Assembly (NCBI GenBank): GCA_020633315.1
Contig: JACKDV010000007.1
Coordinates: forward strand, 248,001-312,000
DNA length: 64,000 nucleotides
Direction of reading: 5' to 3'
DNA from: Myxococcales bacterium
GTDB taxonomy: Bacteria > Myxococcota_A > Polyangia > Nannocystales > Nannocystaceae
Shown here: piece by piece, positions 34,769-43,351 of the stretch
Layout of the letters: every line of letters starts with the position of its first letter
Numbering within the stretch: position 1 is the first letter of the stretch
The notes under the pieces: generated by a model
Database searches by the model: none
What the model was told of the DNA's origin: nothing
What the model saw: only the letters and a program-made list of their open reading frames with translations
Program-made: the position numbers and the translations under genes

Positions 34769-35878
34769 GTGGCGAGGCGGCGCACCCAGGCCGATCCGGG
34801 CGACGACGAGGCCCTGCTGCGGGCGATGGCCCAGGCGCTCGAGCCGTGGTTCGCCGAGGCGCAGCGCGACATGCCCTGGAGGCGGACCCGGGATCCCTAT
34901 GCCATCTGGGTCTCGGAGATCATGCTCCAGCAGACGCGGGTGGACACCGTGCTGCGGCACTACGACGGCTTCCTGGAGCGCTTCCCCAGCGTGGCCGCGC
35001 TCGCGGCCGCCGACGAGCAGGCGGTGCTCCAGCAGTGGAGCGGCCTGGGCTACTACCGGCGCGCGCGACTGCTGCATCGGGGGGCCCGCGACGTGGTGGA
35101 GCGCTTCGCGGGCGCGCTGCCGCGGACGGCCGAGGAGCTGCGCTCGATCCCGGGGGTGGGGGAGTACACCGCGGGAGCCATCGCCTCGATCGCCTTCGAT
35201 CGGCCCGAGCCGCTGGTGGACGGCAACGTGGCGCGGGTGCTGTCGCGGGTGGAGGGGATCGACGATCCCAAGCAGCAGCTCGCGACGGCGCGCCGGCACT
35301 GGCAGCGGGTGGCGGGGGTGCTGCGGCACGGCACGCCGCGGGTGCTGGCCCAGGCGCTGATGGAGCTGGGCGCCACCGTGTGCACGCCCCGGTCGCCGCG
35401 CTGCCCGGCGTGCCCGCTCCGCTCGCGCTGCGAGGCCCGGCGCCGCGGCGTGCAAGAGGAGATCCCCGCGCCGCGCAAGAAGGCCGAGCAGCCCGTGTCG
35501 TGGTGGCATGCGCTGGCGGTGACCTGGCGGGGCCGCCTGCTGCTGGTGCGCCGCCCCGACGAGGGGCTGCTGGCCGACCTGTGGTGCTTGCCGCTGGTGC
35601 CCACGGCGGCCCCGGAGCGGATCGACGGGCCTGCGCTCGACTCGGGGTTCTCCGTACCCCCGCGCTGGGCCGAGGCCCCGCTGCCGGAGGTGCGGCACGT
35701 GTTCACGCATCGCATCTGGCAGATGGCGCCGGTGCTGGGTCGATCGTCGCGCAAGCCCGAGTGGAGCGAGGCGCCTGCGGAGCGGCAGTGTCTGATCGCG
35801 CCCGGCGAGCGACCGCCCGGCGGTCTGCCGCGGGTGACGACCAAGCTGCTCGAGCGGGTAGGCTTCGCCGCGCCGTAG
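34769..35878 (+). CDS. mutY: A/G-specific adenine glycosylase
   Basis: MutY removes adenine mispaired with 8-oxoguanine. From GTG 34769 the product has 369 residues. It contains MPWRRTRDPYAIWVSEIMLQQTRV with catalytic Glu50, the helix-hairpin-helix IPGVGEYTAGAIASIA with the catalytic Asp in PLVDGNVARVL, and the 4Fe-4S loop Cx6Cx2Cx5C (CTPRSPRCPACPLRSRC). A NUDIX-like C-terminal domain recognises 8-oxoG (RPDEGLLADLWCLPLVP, FTHRIW). The frame is open to 34691, but that extension is Arg-rich and featureless. Convergent with the H1-like gene, with a hairpin over its stop. Confidence 0.95.
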   Translation: MARRRTQADPGDDEALLRAMAQALEPWFAEAQRDMPWRRTRDPYAIWVSEIMLQQTRVDTVLRHYDGFLERFPSVAALAAADEQAVLQQWSGLGYYRRARLLHRGARDVVERFAGALPRTAEELRSIPGVGEYTAGAIASIAFDRPEPLVDGNVARVLSRVEGIDDPKQQLATARRHWQRVAGVLRHGTPRVLAQALMELGATVCTPRSPRCPACPLRSRCEARRRGVQEEIPAPRKKAEQPVSWWHALAVTWRGRLLLVRRPDEGLLADLWCLPLVPTAAPERIDGPALDSGFSVPPRWAEAPLPEVRHVFTHRIWQMAPVLGRSSRKPEWSEAPAERQCLIAPGERPPGGLPRVTTKLLERVGFAAP

Positions 35879-35893
35879 CGAGCGCGGCTCGCT
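35877..35893. terminator. Hairpin overlapping the mutY stop
   Basis: AGCGAGC-GCG-GCTCGCT: perfect 7-bp arms with a 3-nt loop, starting within the mutY TAG. It lies in the 54-bp gap between convergent genes. No T-tract, so termination is inferred from position. Confidence 0.45.
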
Positions 35894-35932
35894 GGTGACC
35901 GCAGCTACGCGCAGGCAGCGACGCGCAGCTCG

Positions 35933-36709
35933 CTACTCGCAAATGGTGTAGTAGGTACCGCGTCCCATGCCGTGGCGCTCGAGGTACTCGTGGCGCACGA
36001 GCTGCCCGATGTGGAAGCGGAGCTTGCGGCGAGCGACCCCGGTGTTCTCCTCGAGGGCTTGCATGGTGGCCTCGCCCAGCTCCTCCACGTAGGGGAGGAA
36101 GAACTCGGCGGCCTGCTCGAGGCTCATGCGCTCGTCGACCTCGGTGGCCTTCACCTTGCTGCGGCGCGAGACCTTCTTCTTGCTGGCCTTGGCTGGCTTG
36201 GCGGCGGGCTTGGCCTTGGCCGCGGCGGGCTTGGCCTTGGCGGCGGGCTTGGCCTTGGCGGCGGGCTTGGCCTTGGCCTTGGCCTTGGTCTTGGCGGCGG
36301 GCTTGGCCTTGGCGGCGGGCTTGGCCTTGGCGGCGGGCTTGGCCTTGGTCGAGGCGGCCTTCTTGGCGGAACGACGGGCTCGCGGGGCGTCCTCGACCAG
36401 CGTGAGCTGGGGCTCGTCGTCGTCGTCGTCGTCCTCGAGCTCGTCGTCGTCCTCGAAGTCGTCGTCGTCCTCGTCGTCGTCCTCGGGCGCGTTGGCCTCG
36501 TTGGCGGCGGGCTCCTCCGGGGCGAGCAGGGCGTCGGCGAGATCGGCCAGCGACAGGTCGCCCATCTGCTCGCTCCAGCCGAGGGCCTCGGCGGCGTCGA
36601 TCACCTCACCGAGCGTGGAGTCGGGGTTGATGTTGGCACCCAGGGCCTCCAGCACCGCACGACGCTGCTCTGCGTCGAGGTACCGCTGGTAGCTGCTCTC
36701 GAACCCCAC
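35933..36709 (-). CDS. Histone H1-like protein with acidic tract, Lys/Ala/Pro repeats and winged-helix C-terminus
   Basis: The 258-residue product has four parts. First comes a helical N-terminal domain (1-70, YLDAEQRRAVLEALGANI, LSLADLADALL). Next is an almost pure Asp/Glu tract (about 75-105). Then there is a basic KPAAKA repeat region (about 120-180, 18-bp units around 36196-36345) like the tails of histone H1 and bacterial H1-like proteins. Last is a C-terminal domain (LEQAAEFFLPYVEEL, TMQALEENTGVARRKLRFHIGQLVRHEYLERHGMGRGTYY, described here in pieces) that looks like a winged helix. I start at GTG 36709, with AAGGA six bases upstream; GTG 36724 is possible. Acidic plus basic disordered tracts recall CarD/HMGA-like proteins of myxobacteria. 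DNA binding is inferred. Confidence 0.8.
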   Translation of the reverse strand: MGFESSYQRYLDAEQRRAVLEALGANINPDSTLGEVIDAAEALGWSEQMGDLSLADLADALLAPEEPAANEANAPEDDDEDDDDFEDDDELEDDDDDDEPQLTLVEDAPRARRSAKKAASTKAKPAAKAKPAAKAKPAAKTKAKAKAKPAAKAKPAAKAKPAAAKAKPAAKPAKASKKKVSRRSKVKATEVDERMSLEQAAEFFLPYVEELGEATMQALEENTGVARRKLRFHIGQLVRHEYLERHGMGRGTYYTICE

Positions 36710-36820
36710 CCTTTGTCCTTGCACGGCGCGGGACCATAGCAGCCTTTTTCCGGGGGGGCCACGGCCGGCCGGGCCCCGAGGGCCGCGGTGGTGGGGCGAT
36801 CGCCGCGCGTCCGCGTGAGA

Positions 36821-38971
36821 TCACTGCGCGGCGTCGTCTTCGGCTTCCTCGCCCTCGAGCGCCTCGGGCTTGACCGGCTTGGGCACGTACTCCTCGATCG
36901 GAGTCTGCCGACGTCCGCGGATGCGCCCCTCGAGGACCTGCACCGGGATCGGCTCGACGAGCTCGAACTTGTAGCCGCGGGTGTCGAGCTTCATCGTGTA
37001 GGTCTGTCCCTCGTGCTCGAGGTTGCGGCGGACCCCCACGTTCTGCTGGCCCTGACGCAGGTAGTCGCGGTGGCGCAGCACGAAGGAGAACAGCCGCACC
37101 GCGTCCATGTTGTAGAGGCGGTGACAGCCGTGCGAGAAGCGGCGCAGGATCGACATGTAGTCGACGCTGCCGTGGGTCCGGATGCCGTTGTCGAGCTCGG
37201 CCCGCACCGTGCCGTCCTCGTTCTTGACCTGCTTGATGTGGTAGGCGGCGACGAGGCCGTAGGCCGAGGTGTAGCCGGGGCCGGTCTCGAGGTAGTTGAC
37301 GTCGGTCTTGAGCTTGCCCTTGCGCCAGCGGGTCTTGATGAGGTCGTCGGTGGGCGTGGAGGGCGGGGGGATCCACACCGGGGCCGCCATGATGTCCTTC
37401 CACACCCGCGGGCCCACGTCGGAGTTCTTGTACTTGAGCATCACCTCGCCCTCGTTGAGCTCGGTGCGCCAGGAGCCGATGGTGGTGCGCCAGTGCACCA
37501 GCGGGATCTTCTGGCCTTCGTACTCGGTGTAGACGGTGAGGTGGGGGTAGCGCTTGCGCGGCTGCCCGAGCTTGTTGCCCGCGTCGTCGTAGGGGAAGTC
37601 GTACCAGACGTCGCCCCGATCGATGATGGCGGACAGCTGCATGTCGTCGGAGTAGTAGGCGGGCCGGGGCGGCAGCTTGACCGCGACCAGCAGGTCCTCG
37701 AAGCCGCCCTCGCCCAGATCGCTGAGCACCGCGAGCTGCTGCTTGGCCGACTCGGGGGTCTGCATCCCCAGCGCCTCGACCACCGCCTGGGTGTAGCTCT
37801 CCACCAGGTTGGGCAGCGGGTGCTCCTGGCCCTGGGCGTCCTTCCAGCGGAAGTCCTCCTTCCACTGCGTGGCCGAGCCGTCCTCGATGATGCCGGTCGA
37901 CATCACCACGCGCTCCTCGAGGGTCCGCAGCAGACGACGGTGAGTGGACTCGTCGGGGCTCAGGGCCAGCGCGGCCCGGTTGTCGTCCTTGAAGTGCCCC
38001 CAGCCCATGAGGTCGTGCTTGCGCTCGAAGTTCGCCAGCGCGTGGGTGGTGGAGGAGTCGTAGACCCCGGGCTCGTACTTGCCCTCGCCCTCGGCCGCGT
38101 TGAACATGCGCTCGCAGCGGAAGCGACGCTGGGCATGATCGATGATGTCGATGATGTCCTGGTCCTTGCGCCACTGCTTGTAGAGGCTACGGGTCTTGGG
38201 GTCCTCGGCCGCCTTCGCCATGTCCTCGGGCGAGGCCGGGTCGAGGCCGAGCTTGCGCATCTTCTTCTCGAGCTGCGCCTGCTTCCAGCGCGCCGTCTTG
38301 TTGCGCTTGCTCTGGCCGTCGCGCTTGTAGGCGATCACGCCGTCGTAGCGGGAGAACACGGCGGGGTCGAAGCCCGCCTGCTCGAGGCAGGGCACCACCT
38401 CGGCGTCGGTGAATTCCCACTCGCGCTGCACCACGGCCAGGGTGGGGGGGATGCCGTACAGCTCGAGGTAGTTGTGCTCGTGCGAGTCGAGCTCGTCGCC
38501 CCAGTTGTCGATGCGATCGTTGGCGAGCCCGACGTACTTGTCGCGGTAGAGGTTCTTCTGCTCGTCGTCGGTCCCGGGGGTCTTGTCGCTGAAGATGTAG
38601 GGGGTCCAGCCGTTGCTCAGGTCGATGATGGAGTAGCCCCGGGCCTCGGCCGCGCCGATGGGCATCTTCTTGGGGGCCTGGCCGTCCTCGAAGACCCAGG
38701 CGACCCCGGCCGGGTGCTCGCGGAAGCTGTTCTTCGATACTGGGCCCAGCTCGGCCTCGGTGGGGTAGCTCTCGCCGTCGGTCGACTCGGGATCCCGGGG
38801 GGCGGCCGCACCCAGACCCGAGGGATCGGGCTCCTCGCCCACGCTCTTGGTTCCGGAGCACGCCACCACCAGCATCAGCCCGGCCAGCCACCCACGCCGG
38901 GTCACCCCGGCGGTGCGCCCCGGCCTGCCGCCGATGCCGGGCGTTTGACCCATCCGCTCGTCCATTGCCAT
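36821..38971 (-). CDS. Large L,D-transpeptidase lipoprotein
   Basis: A 716-residue protein with a Tat-like lipoprotein signal (TRRGWL at 24-29, lipobox VVAC, Cys38). A long N-terminal region contains helical, Lys/Arg-rich segments and a peptidoglycan-binding-like repeat (YEPGVYDSSTTHALANFERKH). The YkuD catalytic domain near the end has THGSVDY and SHGCHRL with nucleophile Cys616. L,D-transpeptidases make 3-3 cross-links in peptidoglycan or attach proteins to it. The motif variant SHGCHRL (His for the common Val/Ile) is unusual but keeps the core. The C-terminal tail is acidic. It diverges from the lipoprotein at 39189. Substrate is probably periplasmic peptidoglycan. Confidence 0.88.
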   Translation of the reverse strand: MAMDERMGQTPGIGGRPGRTAGVTRRGWLAGLMLVVACSGTKSVGEEPDPSGLGAAAPRDPESTDGESYPTEAELGPVSKNSFREHPAGVAWVFEDGQAPKKMPIGAAEARGYSIIDLSNGWTPYIFSDKTPGTDDEQKNLYRDKYVGLANDRIDNWGDELDSHEHNYLELYGIPPTLAVVQREWEFTDAEVVPCLEQAGFDPAVFSRYDGVIAYKRDGQSKRNKTARWKQAQLEKKMRKLGLDPASPEDMAKAAEDPKTRSLYKQWRKDQDIIDIIDHAQRRFRCERMFNAAEGEGKYEPGVYDSSTTHALANFERKHDLMGWGHFKDDNRAALALSPDESTHRRLLRTLEERVVMSTGIIEDGSATQWKEDFRWKDAQGQEHPLPNLVESYTQAVVEALGMQTPESAKQQLAVLSDLGEGGFEDLLVAVKLPPRPAYYSDDMQLSAIIDRGDVWYDFPYDDAGNKLGQPRKRYPHLTVYTEYEGQKIPLVHWRTTIGSWRTELNEGEVMLKYKNSDVGPRVWKDIMAAPVWIPPPSTPTDDLIKTRWRKGKLKTDVNYLETGPGYTSAYGLVAAYHIKQVKNEDGTVRAELDNGIRTHGSVDYMSILRRFSHGCHRLYNMDAVRLFSFVLRHRDYLRQGQQNVGVRRNLEHEGQTYTMKLDTRGYKFELVEPIPVQVLEGRIRGRRQTPIEEYVPKPVKPEALEGEEAEDDAAQ

Positions 38972-39188
38972 CGTTTCGCTCGATCCTAGCGTGTGCCCGG
39001 GCTACGCGCCAAAGCACGGCGGGATTCCAGGGGGAGCCGACGCCCGGTCGCGTGCTCCAGGGGGGCGCGGAGCCATGGGCGCCGACGCTGCCACCCGCGG
39101 CACGGTGCCGCGAGCCGGGCCCTGCCCGCCGGTCCGGCGGCGAGAAGCTTTACATCAGCTCGCGGCCATGCCACGGTCCGTTTCAGCA

Positions 39189-39923
39189 ATGCGGTCCGAA
39201 CAGCTGCTCCGATTCGTGTTGATCAATGTCGCCGGCGTCGGGCTCGGCGCGGTCGTGGCGACGTCGTGCATCGGCGTGGACTATCCGCTGGTGGCGTTCC
39301 GCTGCAATCCGCGCCAAGAGAACAACTGCCCGGATACGCACTTCTGCTGCTCGGACGATCCCGCGGCCGAGGGCGGCAACAAGCCCGACTACACCGGCAA
39401 GAGCATTCCCGATCCGGTCGGCGATCCCTACTTCTCGGGGGCCAACAACTCCGTGGGCACCTCGGGCATGTGCGTGCGCGTGGACGACATCGCGGGCCAG
39501 GGCCTGATGGATTTCGCCGCGCTCAATTGCCCGATCCCCTGCAATCCCACCTGGGACGACGCCTGGATCAACGACGTGTGCGGCCCCGCGCGGGTGTGCT
39601 GCCAGACGGTGGCGCTCGAGCAGGCCGACTGCATTCAGGACGGTGGCATGTTCCGCCCCGTCGACGGCGGCGACATCGGTGTGTTCACCATGTGGCGGCC
39701 GGCCGACCACGCGACCCACCAGGATCCCAACGGCGACGGCTGCCTGGGCCTCGCGCTCGGCGACACCAGCTCGCCGGTGTTCCAGGACTGCGTCCGCCAG
39801 CTCTCCGTGGCCAATCAGCGCGGCTTCTGCATGCAGCTGGGGCAGGGCCAGGCGTGCCCCACCGATCAGCCGACCTTCGTCGACGCCTGCACGCAGCTCA
39901 ACGGCGGCGTGCCTCCCGCCTGA
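39189..39923 (+). CDS. Cys-rich lipoprotein of unknown function
   Basis: A 244-residue product from ATG 39189 (in-frame ATG 39168 also possible), with a hydrophobic signal FVLINVAGVGLGAVVATSC. The mature part holds about 18 cysteines, many paired (NNCPDTHFCCSDD, ARVCCQT, NCPIPCNP, CDQ-free), and a DPNGDGCLGLAL loop that may bind Ca. The spacing 'CP.. HFCC.DDP' recalls short disulfide knots seen in other Nannocystineae surface proteins. I cannot assign a family. It diverges from the L,D-transpeptidase across 217 bp and is followed by a 461-bp gap. Confidence 0.72.
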   Translation: MRSEQLLRFVLINVAGVGLGAVVATSCIGVDYPLVAFRCNPRQENNCPDTHFCCSDDPAAEGGNKPDYTGKSIPDPVGDPYFSGANNSVGTSGMCVRVDDIAGQGLMDFAALNCPIPCNPTWDDAWINDVCGPARVCCQTVALEQADCIQDGGMFRPVDGGDIGVFTMWRPADHATHQDPNGDGCLGLALGDTSSPVFQDCVRQLSVANQRGFCMQLGQGQACPTDQPTFVDACTQLNGGVPPA

Positions 39924-40384
39924 TTCGGGCCACGACGACGAGGATCCCTGGAACGCTGCGAGCCATCGCGGCGTTCCCGCAATTTGGCGGGGGCGTGAGA
40001 TCGGCCGCTGGTCGCTCTCGACGCACCCCTTCGCGCCCGTGGGTCGTGGACCCTCGCGACAGGTCGTCGGCGATGGGCGCGAAGGTCATGCCCCACCCGG
40101 AGGTGGTGATGGGACGCGCCCGAAGGTCGTGCGAAGGGGAGCGGATCGGCCGGTGGCGAGCCCCTCTCGCTCCTTGCGTCGATCGCGGTGTCTCCCCCGC
40201 CCGTCACCGCGGGTGCCATGTCGGGTTGCGCCGCCGGCGAGTCGATGCATGCTGTGCCGCTCGTCCGGGAGGGGCGCGGTCCGCGGGGCCGAGTTTCTCG
40301 GGTAGCCGGGCCAACCCGGTTCCATTACATTCGGGCGCCCCTGTCGGCAGGCCTGCGCAAGTCGCACGCCTGGGATTTCGGCCC
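39924..40384 (+). other. 461-bp gap before topA
   Basis: No gene supported: open frames here give Arg/Pro/Ser-rich translations without domains. TACATT at 40326-40331 could be a -10 for topA with a leader of about 50 nt; no matching -35 is evident. No stable hairpin with a T-tract was found for the upstream lipoprotein gene. Confidence 0.45.
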
Positions 40385-43351
40385 ATGGCAAAGACCACCA
40401 CCAAGAAGTCCGCCAAGACGGCGGCGAAGAAGACGACGGCCACCAAGGTCGGGGCGAGCAAGAAGAAGGCCGCGTCCAAGACGGTGGGCACCGAGAAGGC
40501 CACGTCGACCAAGAAGGCCACGGCCAAGAAGGCCACGTCGAGCAAGAAGGCGGCTGCCAAGAAGGCCACCTCGAGCGCGTCGAGCAAGAAGGCCGCCAGC
40601 AAGAAGACGGCCGCCAAGAAGACGGCCGCCAAGAAGACGGCCGCCAAGAAGACCGCCGCCAAGAAGACGACGACGAGCACCAAGGTCGTGGGCAAGTCGG
40701 CCTCGGCTCCGTCGGGCAGCGGTCGTCAGCTCGTCATCGTCGAGAGCCCGGCCAAGGCCAAGACGATCAACAAGTACTTGGGGTCGGACTTCATCGTACA
40801 TGCCTCGGTGGGCCACATTCGGGACCTGCCCAAGAAGGCGCCCAAGGGGGTCAAGCAGCCCGTCCCCGGGGTCGACCTCGACAACGACTTCAAGCCCACC
40901 TACGCGGTGCTCAGCGGCAAGGCCAAGAACGTCGCCGAGCTCAAGCGCCTGGCCAAGCAGGCCTCCGACGTCTGGTTCGCGACCGACCTCGATCGCGAGG
41001 GAGAGGCCATCGCCTGGCACCTCGCGCAGGAGCTGGGCATCGATCCCACGAGCGCCAAGCGAGTGGTCTTCAACGCGATCACCAAGACCGAGGTGCAGCG
41101 AGCGTTCTCCAACCCGCACCCGATCGACACGGCCAAGGTCAACGCGCAGCAGGCGCGACGCATCCTCGATCGGATCGTGGGCTACCAGGCCTCGCCGCTG
41201 CTGTGGAAGAAGGTGGCGCGCGGGCTCTCGGCCGGGCGCGTGCAGTCGGTGGCGGTGCGCCTGGTGGTCGAGCGCGAGCGGGAGATCCGGGCCTTCGTGC
41301 CCGACGAGACCTGGAAGGTGAGCGCCCAGCTCGCCCTCGACGTGAAGAAGGCACCCGCGCTGACCAAGGCCTGGCGCGCGCTGCTGGGCGAGCTCGACGA
41401 CAAGGGCAAGGGCCCCACGCTCAAGCGCCGCAACGCGTGGCTGGCCGACAACGGCTCGCTGATGGCCGAGCTGGTCGAGGTGGGGGGCGAGCGCTTCAAC
41501 CTCGGCTGCAAGGCCGACGCGCCGCGTGATCTCAGCAAGGAGATCACCAAGGTGGCCGAGGCGGTGGGCCTGAGCAAGGTGCAGGTCACCAGCGTGGAGG
41601 ATCCCGAGGGGCGCGGCCCGGCCCGCTTCCGCCGGACGCTCACCGGGGTGGTCGACACCGCGGCTCGCTACGCGGTCAAGAGCATCGAGACCCGGCGCAC
41701 CACCTCGCGTCCCTCGGCGCCGTTCATCACCTCGTCGCTGCAGATCGCGGCCGCCAACCGCCTGGGCTTCTCGGCCCAGCGAACCATGCGGACGGCCCAG
41801 GCGCTGTACGAAGGCGTCAACGTGCCCGGCGAGGGCCAGGTGGGTCTCATCACCTACATGCGTACGGACTCCACCAACATCGCGCCCGAGGCGATCGACC
41901 AGGCGCGGCAGCACATCGCCGCGCTGGGGTCCCAGTACCTGCCGGCCAAGCCCAACGTGTACTCCTCGACCAACAAGGACGCCCAGGAGGCCCACGAGGC
42001 GATCCGGCCGACCGCGGTCGAGCGCGACCCGGCCTCGCTGGCCGCGGCCCTCACCCCCGATCAGTACAAGCTCTACGATCTCATCTGGCGGCGCTTCGTG
42101 GCCAGCCAGATGGTCCCCGCGCAGTGGGACGCGACCTCGGTGCTGTTCGAGCGCCGCGATCGACCCACCGGTGCCGTGCTCAAGGCCACCGGTCGCGTGC
42201 TCGCCTTCGACGGCTTCTACCGCGTGGCCGGGGTGCCCACCGCCTCCGACGAGCAGACCCTGCCCTCGCTGCGCGAGGGCCAGCCCGCCGCGCCCTTCGG
42301 CATCGACGCCGAGCAGCGCTTCTCCAGCCCGCCGCCGCGCTACACCGAGGCCTCGCTGGTCAAGACCCTCGAGTCCGAGGGCATCGGCCGGCCGTCCACC
42401 TACGCCTCGATCATCGGGGTGATCCAGGATCGCAAGTACGTCGAGCAGCTCGACCGCCGCTTCTACGCCACCGATCTGGGCGAGGTGGTCACCGACAAGC
42501 TGCAGGAGGCGTTCCCCGAGCTGATGGACGTGGGCTACACGCGGGCGATGGAGGCCCAGCTCGACAAGATCGAGGAGCAGAGCGCCGACTGGATCGCCAT
42601 GCTCCACGAGTTCTACGGGCCGTTCGCCGAGGCGCTCGAGAGCGCCCACGACATGCTCACCCACGCCAAGGCGGAGACCCAGCCGGCGATCTACAAGTGC
42701 CCCAAGTGCGGCTCGCGGACCGAGTACCGCTTTGGTCGCAACGGTCGCTTCCTGTCGTGCTCGGCCTACCCCGAGTGCGACTACTCGGCGCCCATCGATC
42801 GCAAGGGGCGGCCGCTGTTGCCCGAGCTGGTCGACGTGACCTGCCCCGAGGACGGCTCCAAGATGGAGCTCCGCAACGGTCGCTTCGGCCCCTTCCTCGC
42901 CTCGGTCGACTACCCGAAGACCACCTACGTCATCAACCTCGACAAGAAGATGGGCATCAAGTACCCGGTGCCCCCGCCGCTGCTCACCGACATCGAGTGC
43001 CCCAAGTGCAACCAGGGGCCGCTCAACCTGCGTCGAGGCAAGCGCGGTCCCTGGCTGGGCTGCTCCCGCTTCCCCAAGTGTCGCGGTCGCATGGCCTGGA
43101 GCTCGCTCGACGAGGATCAGCGCACGGTCCTCGAGGCCGAGCTCGTGGCCCACGAGCGCGCCAACCCGGTCCCCATCATCACCCACCTCGACGGCACGGT
43201 GATCCCCGAGGGCACGCCCGTGGCCTCGCTGGTCATCCCCGGCGGGGTGGCCGAGCTCGAGCTCCACGAGGAAGCGGTGGCCGAGCTCGCGGGCACCGAG
43301 GGCAACGGCGTGCCGCCCTGGGCCCAGGGCAACGGCGCCGCGCGGGTCTAG
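40385..43351 (+). CDS. topA: DNA topoisomerase I with a histone H1-like N-terminal tail
   Basis: TopA relaxes negative supercoils. The 988-residue product begins with about 108 residues made almost only of Lys, Ala, Thr and Ser, including KKTAA repeats from a 15-bp tandem unit (40601-40660). The Toprim domain starts at residue 114 (VIVESPAKAKTINKYLG, ATDLDREGEAIAWHL). The active-site Tyr491 lies in GLITYMRTDS, preceded by ITSSLQ and followed by QEAHEAIRPT and EGIGRPSTYA. Three C-terminal zinc-ribbon-like modules follow: two with CxxC pairs (CPKCGS, CPKCNQ) and a middle one that lost its second Cys pair. The tail is similar to histone H1 and absent from standard TopA. Its stop overlaps that of the convergent gene. 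Confidence 0.96.
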   Translation: MAKTTTKKSAKTAAKKTTATKVGASKKKAASKTVGTEKATSTKKATAKKATSSKKAAAKKATSSASSKKAASKKTAAKKTAAKKTAAKKTAAKKTTTSTKVVGKSASAPSGSGRQLVIVESPAKAKTINKYLGSDFIVHASVGHIRDLPKKAPKGVKQPVPGVDLDNDFKPTYAVLSGKAKNVAELKRLAKQASDVWFATDLDREGEAIAWHLAQELGIDPTSAKRVVFNAITKTEVQRAFSNPHPIDTAKVNAQQARRILDRIVGYQASPLLWKKVARGLSAGRVQSVAVRLVVEREREIRAFVPDETWKVSAQLALDVKKAPALTKAWRALLGELDDKGKGPTLKRRNAWLADNGSLMAELVEVGGERFNLGCKADAPRDLSKEITKVAEAVGLSKVQVTSVEDPEGRGPARFRRTLTGVVDTAARYAVKSIETRRTTSRPSAPFITSSLQIAAANRLGFSAQRTMRTAQALYEGVNVPGEGQVGLITYMRTDSTNIAPEAIDQARQHIAALGSQYLPAKPNVYSSTNKDAQEAHEAIRPTAVERDPASLAAALTPDQYKLYDLIWRRFVASQMVPAQWDATSVLFERRDRPTGAVLKATGRVLAFDGFYRVAGVPTASDEQTLPSLREGQPAAPFGIDAEQRFSSPPPRYTEASLVKTLESEGIGRPSTYASIIGVIQDRKYVEQLDRRFYATDLGEVVTDKLQEAFPELMDVGYTRAMEAQLDKIEEQSADWIAMLHEFYGPFAEALESAHDMLTHAKAETQPAIYKCPKCGSRTEYRFGRNGRFLSCSAYPECDYSAPIDRKGRPLLPELVDVTCPEDGSKMELRNGRFGPFLASVDYPKTTYVINLDKKMGIKYPVPPPLLTDIECPKCNQGPLNLRRGKRGPWLGCSRFPKCRGRMAWSSLDEDQRTVLEAELVAHERANPVPIITHLDGTVIPEGTPVASLVIPGGVAELELHEEAVAELAGTEGNGVPPWAQGNGAARV

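Noticed and set aside
40325..43267. 980-codon open frame opposite topA
   Set aside because: Antisense shadow; repeats of GRGLLGRRGLL mirror the Lys-rich tail codons, and topA motifs are complete on the plus strand.
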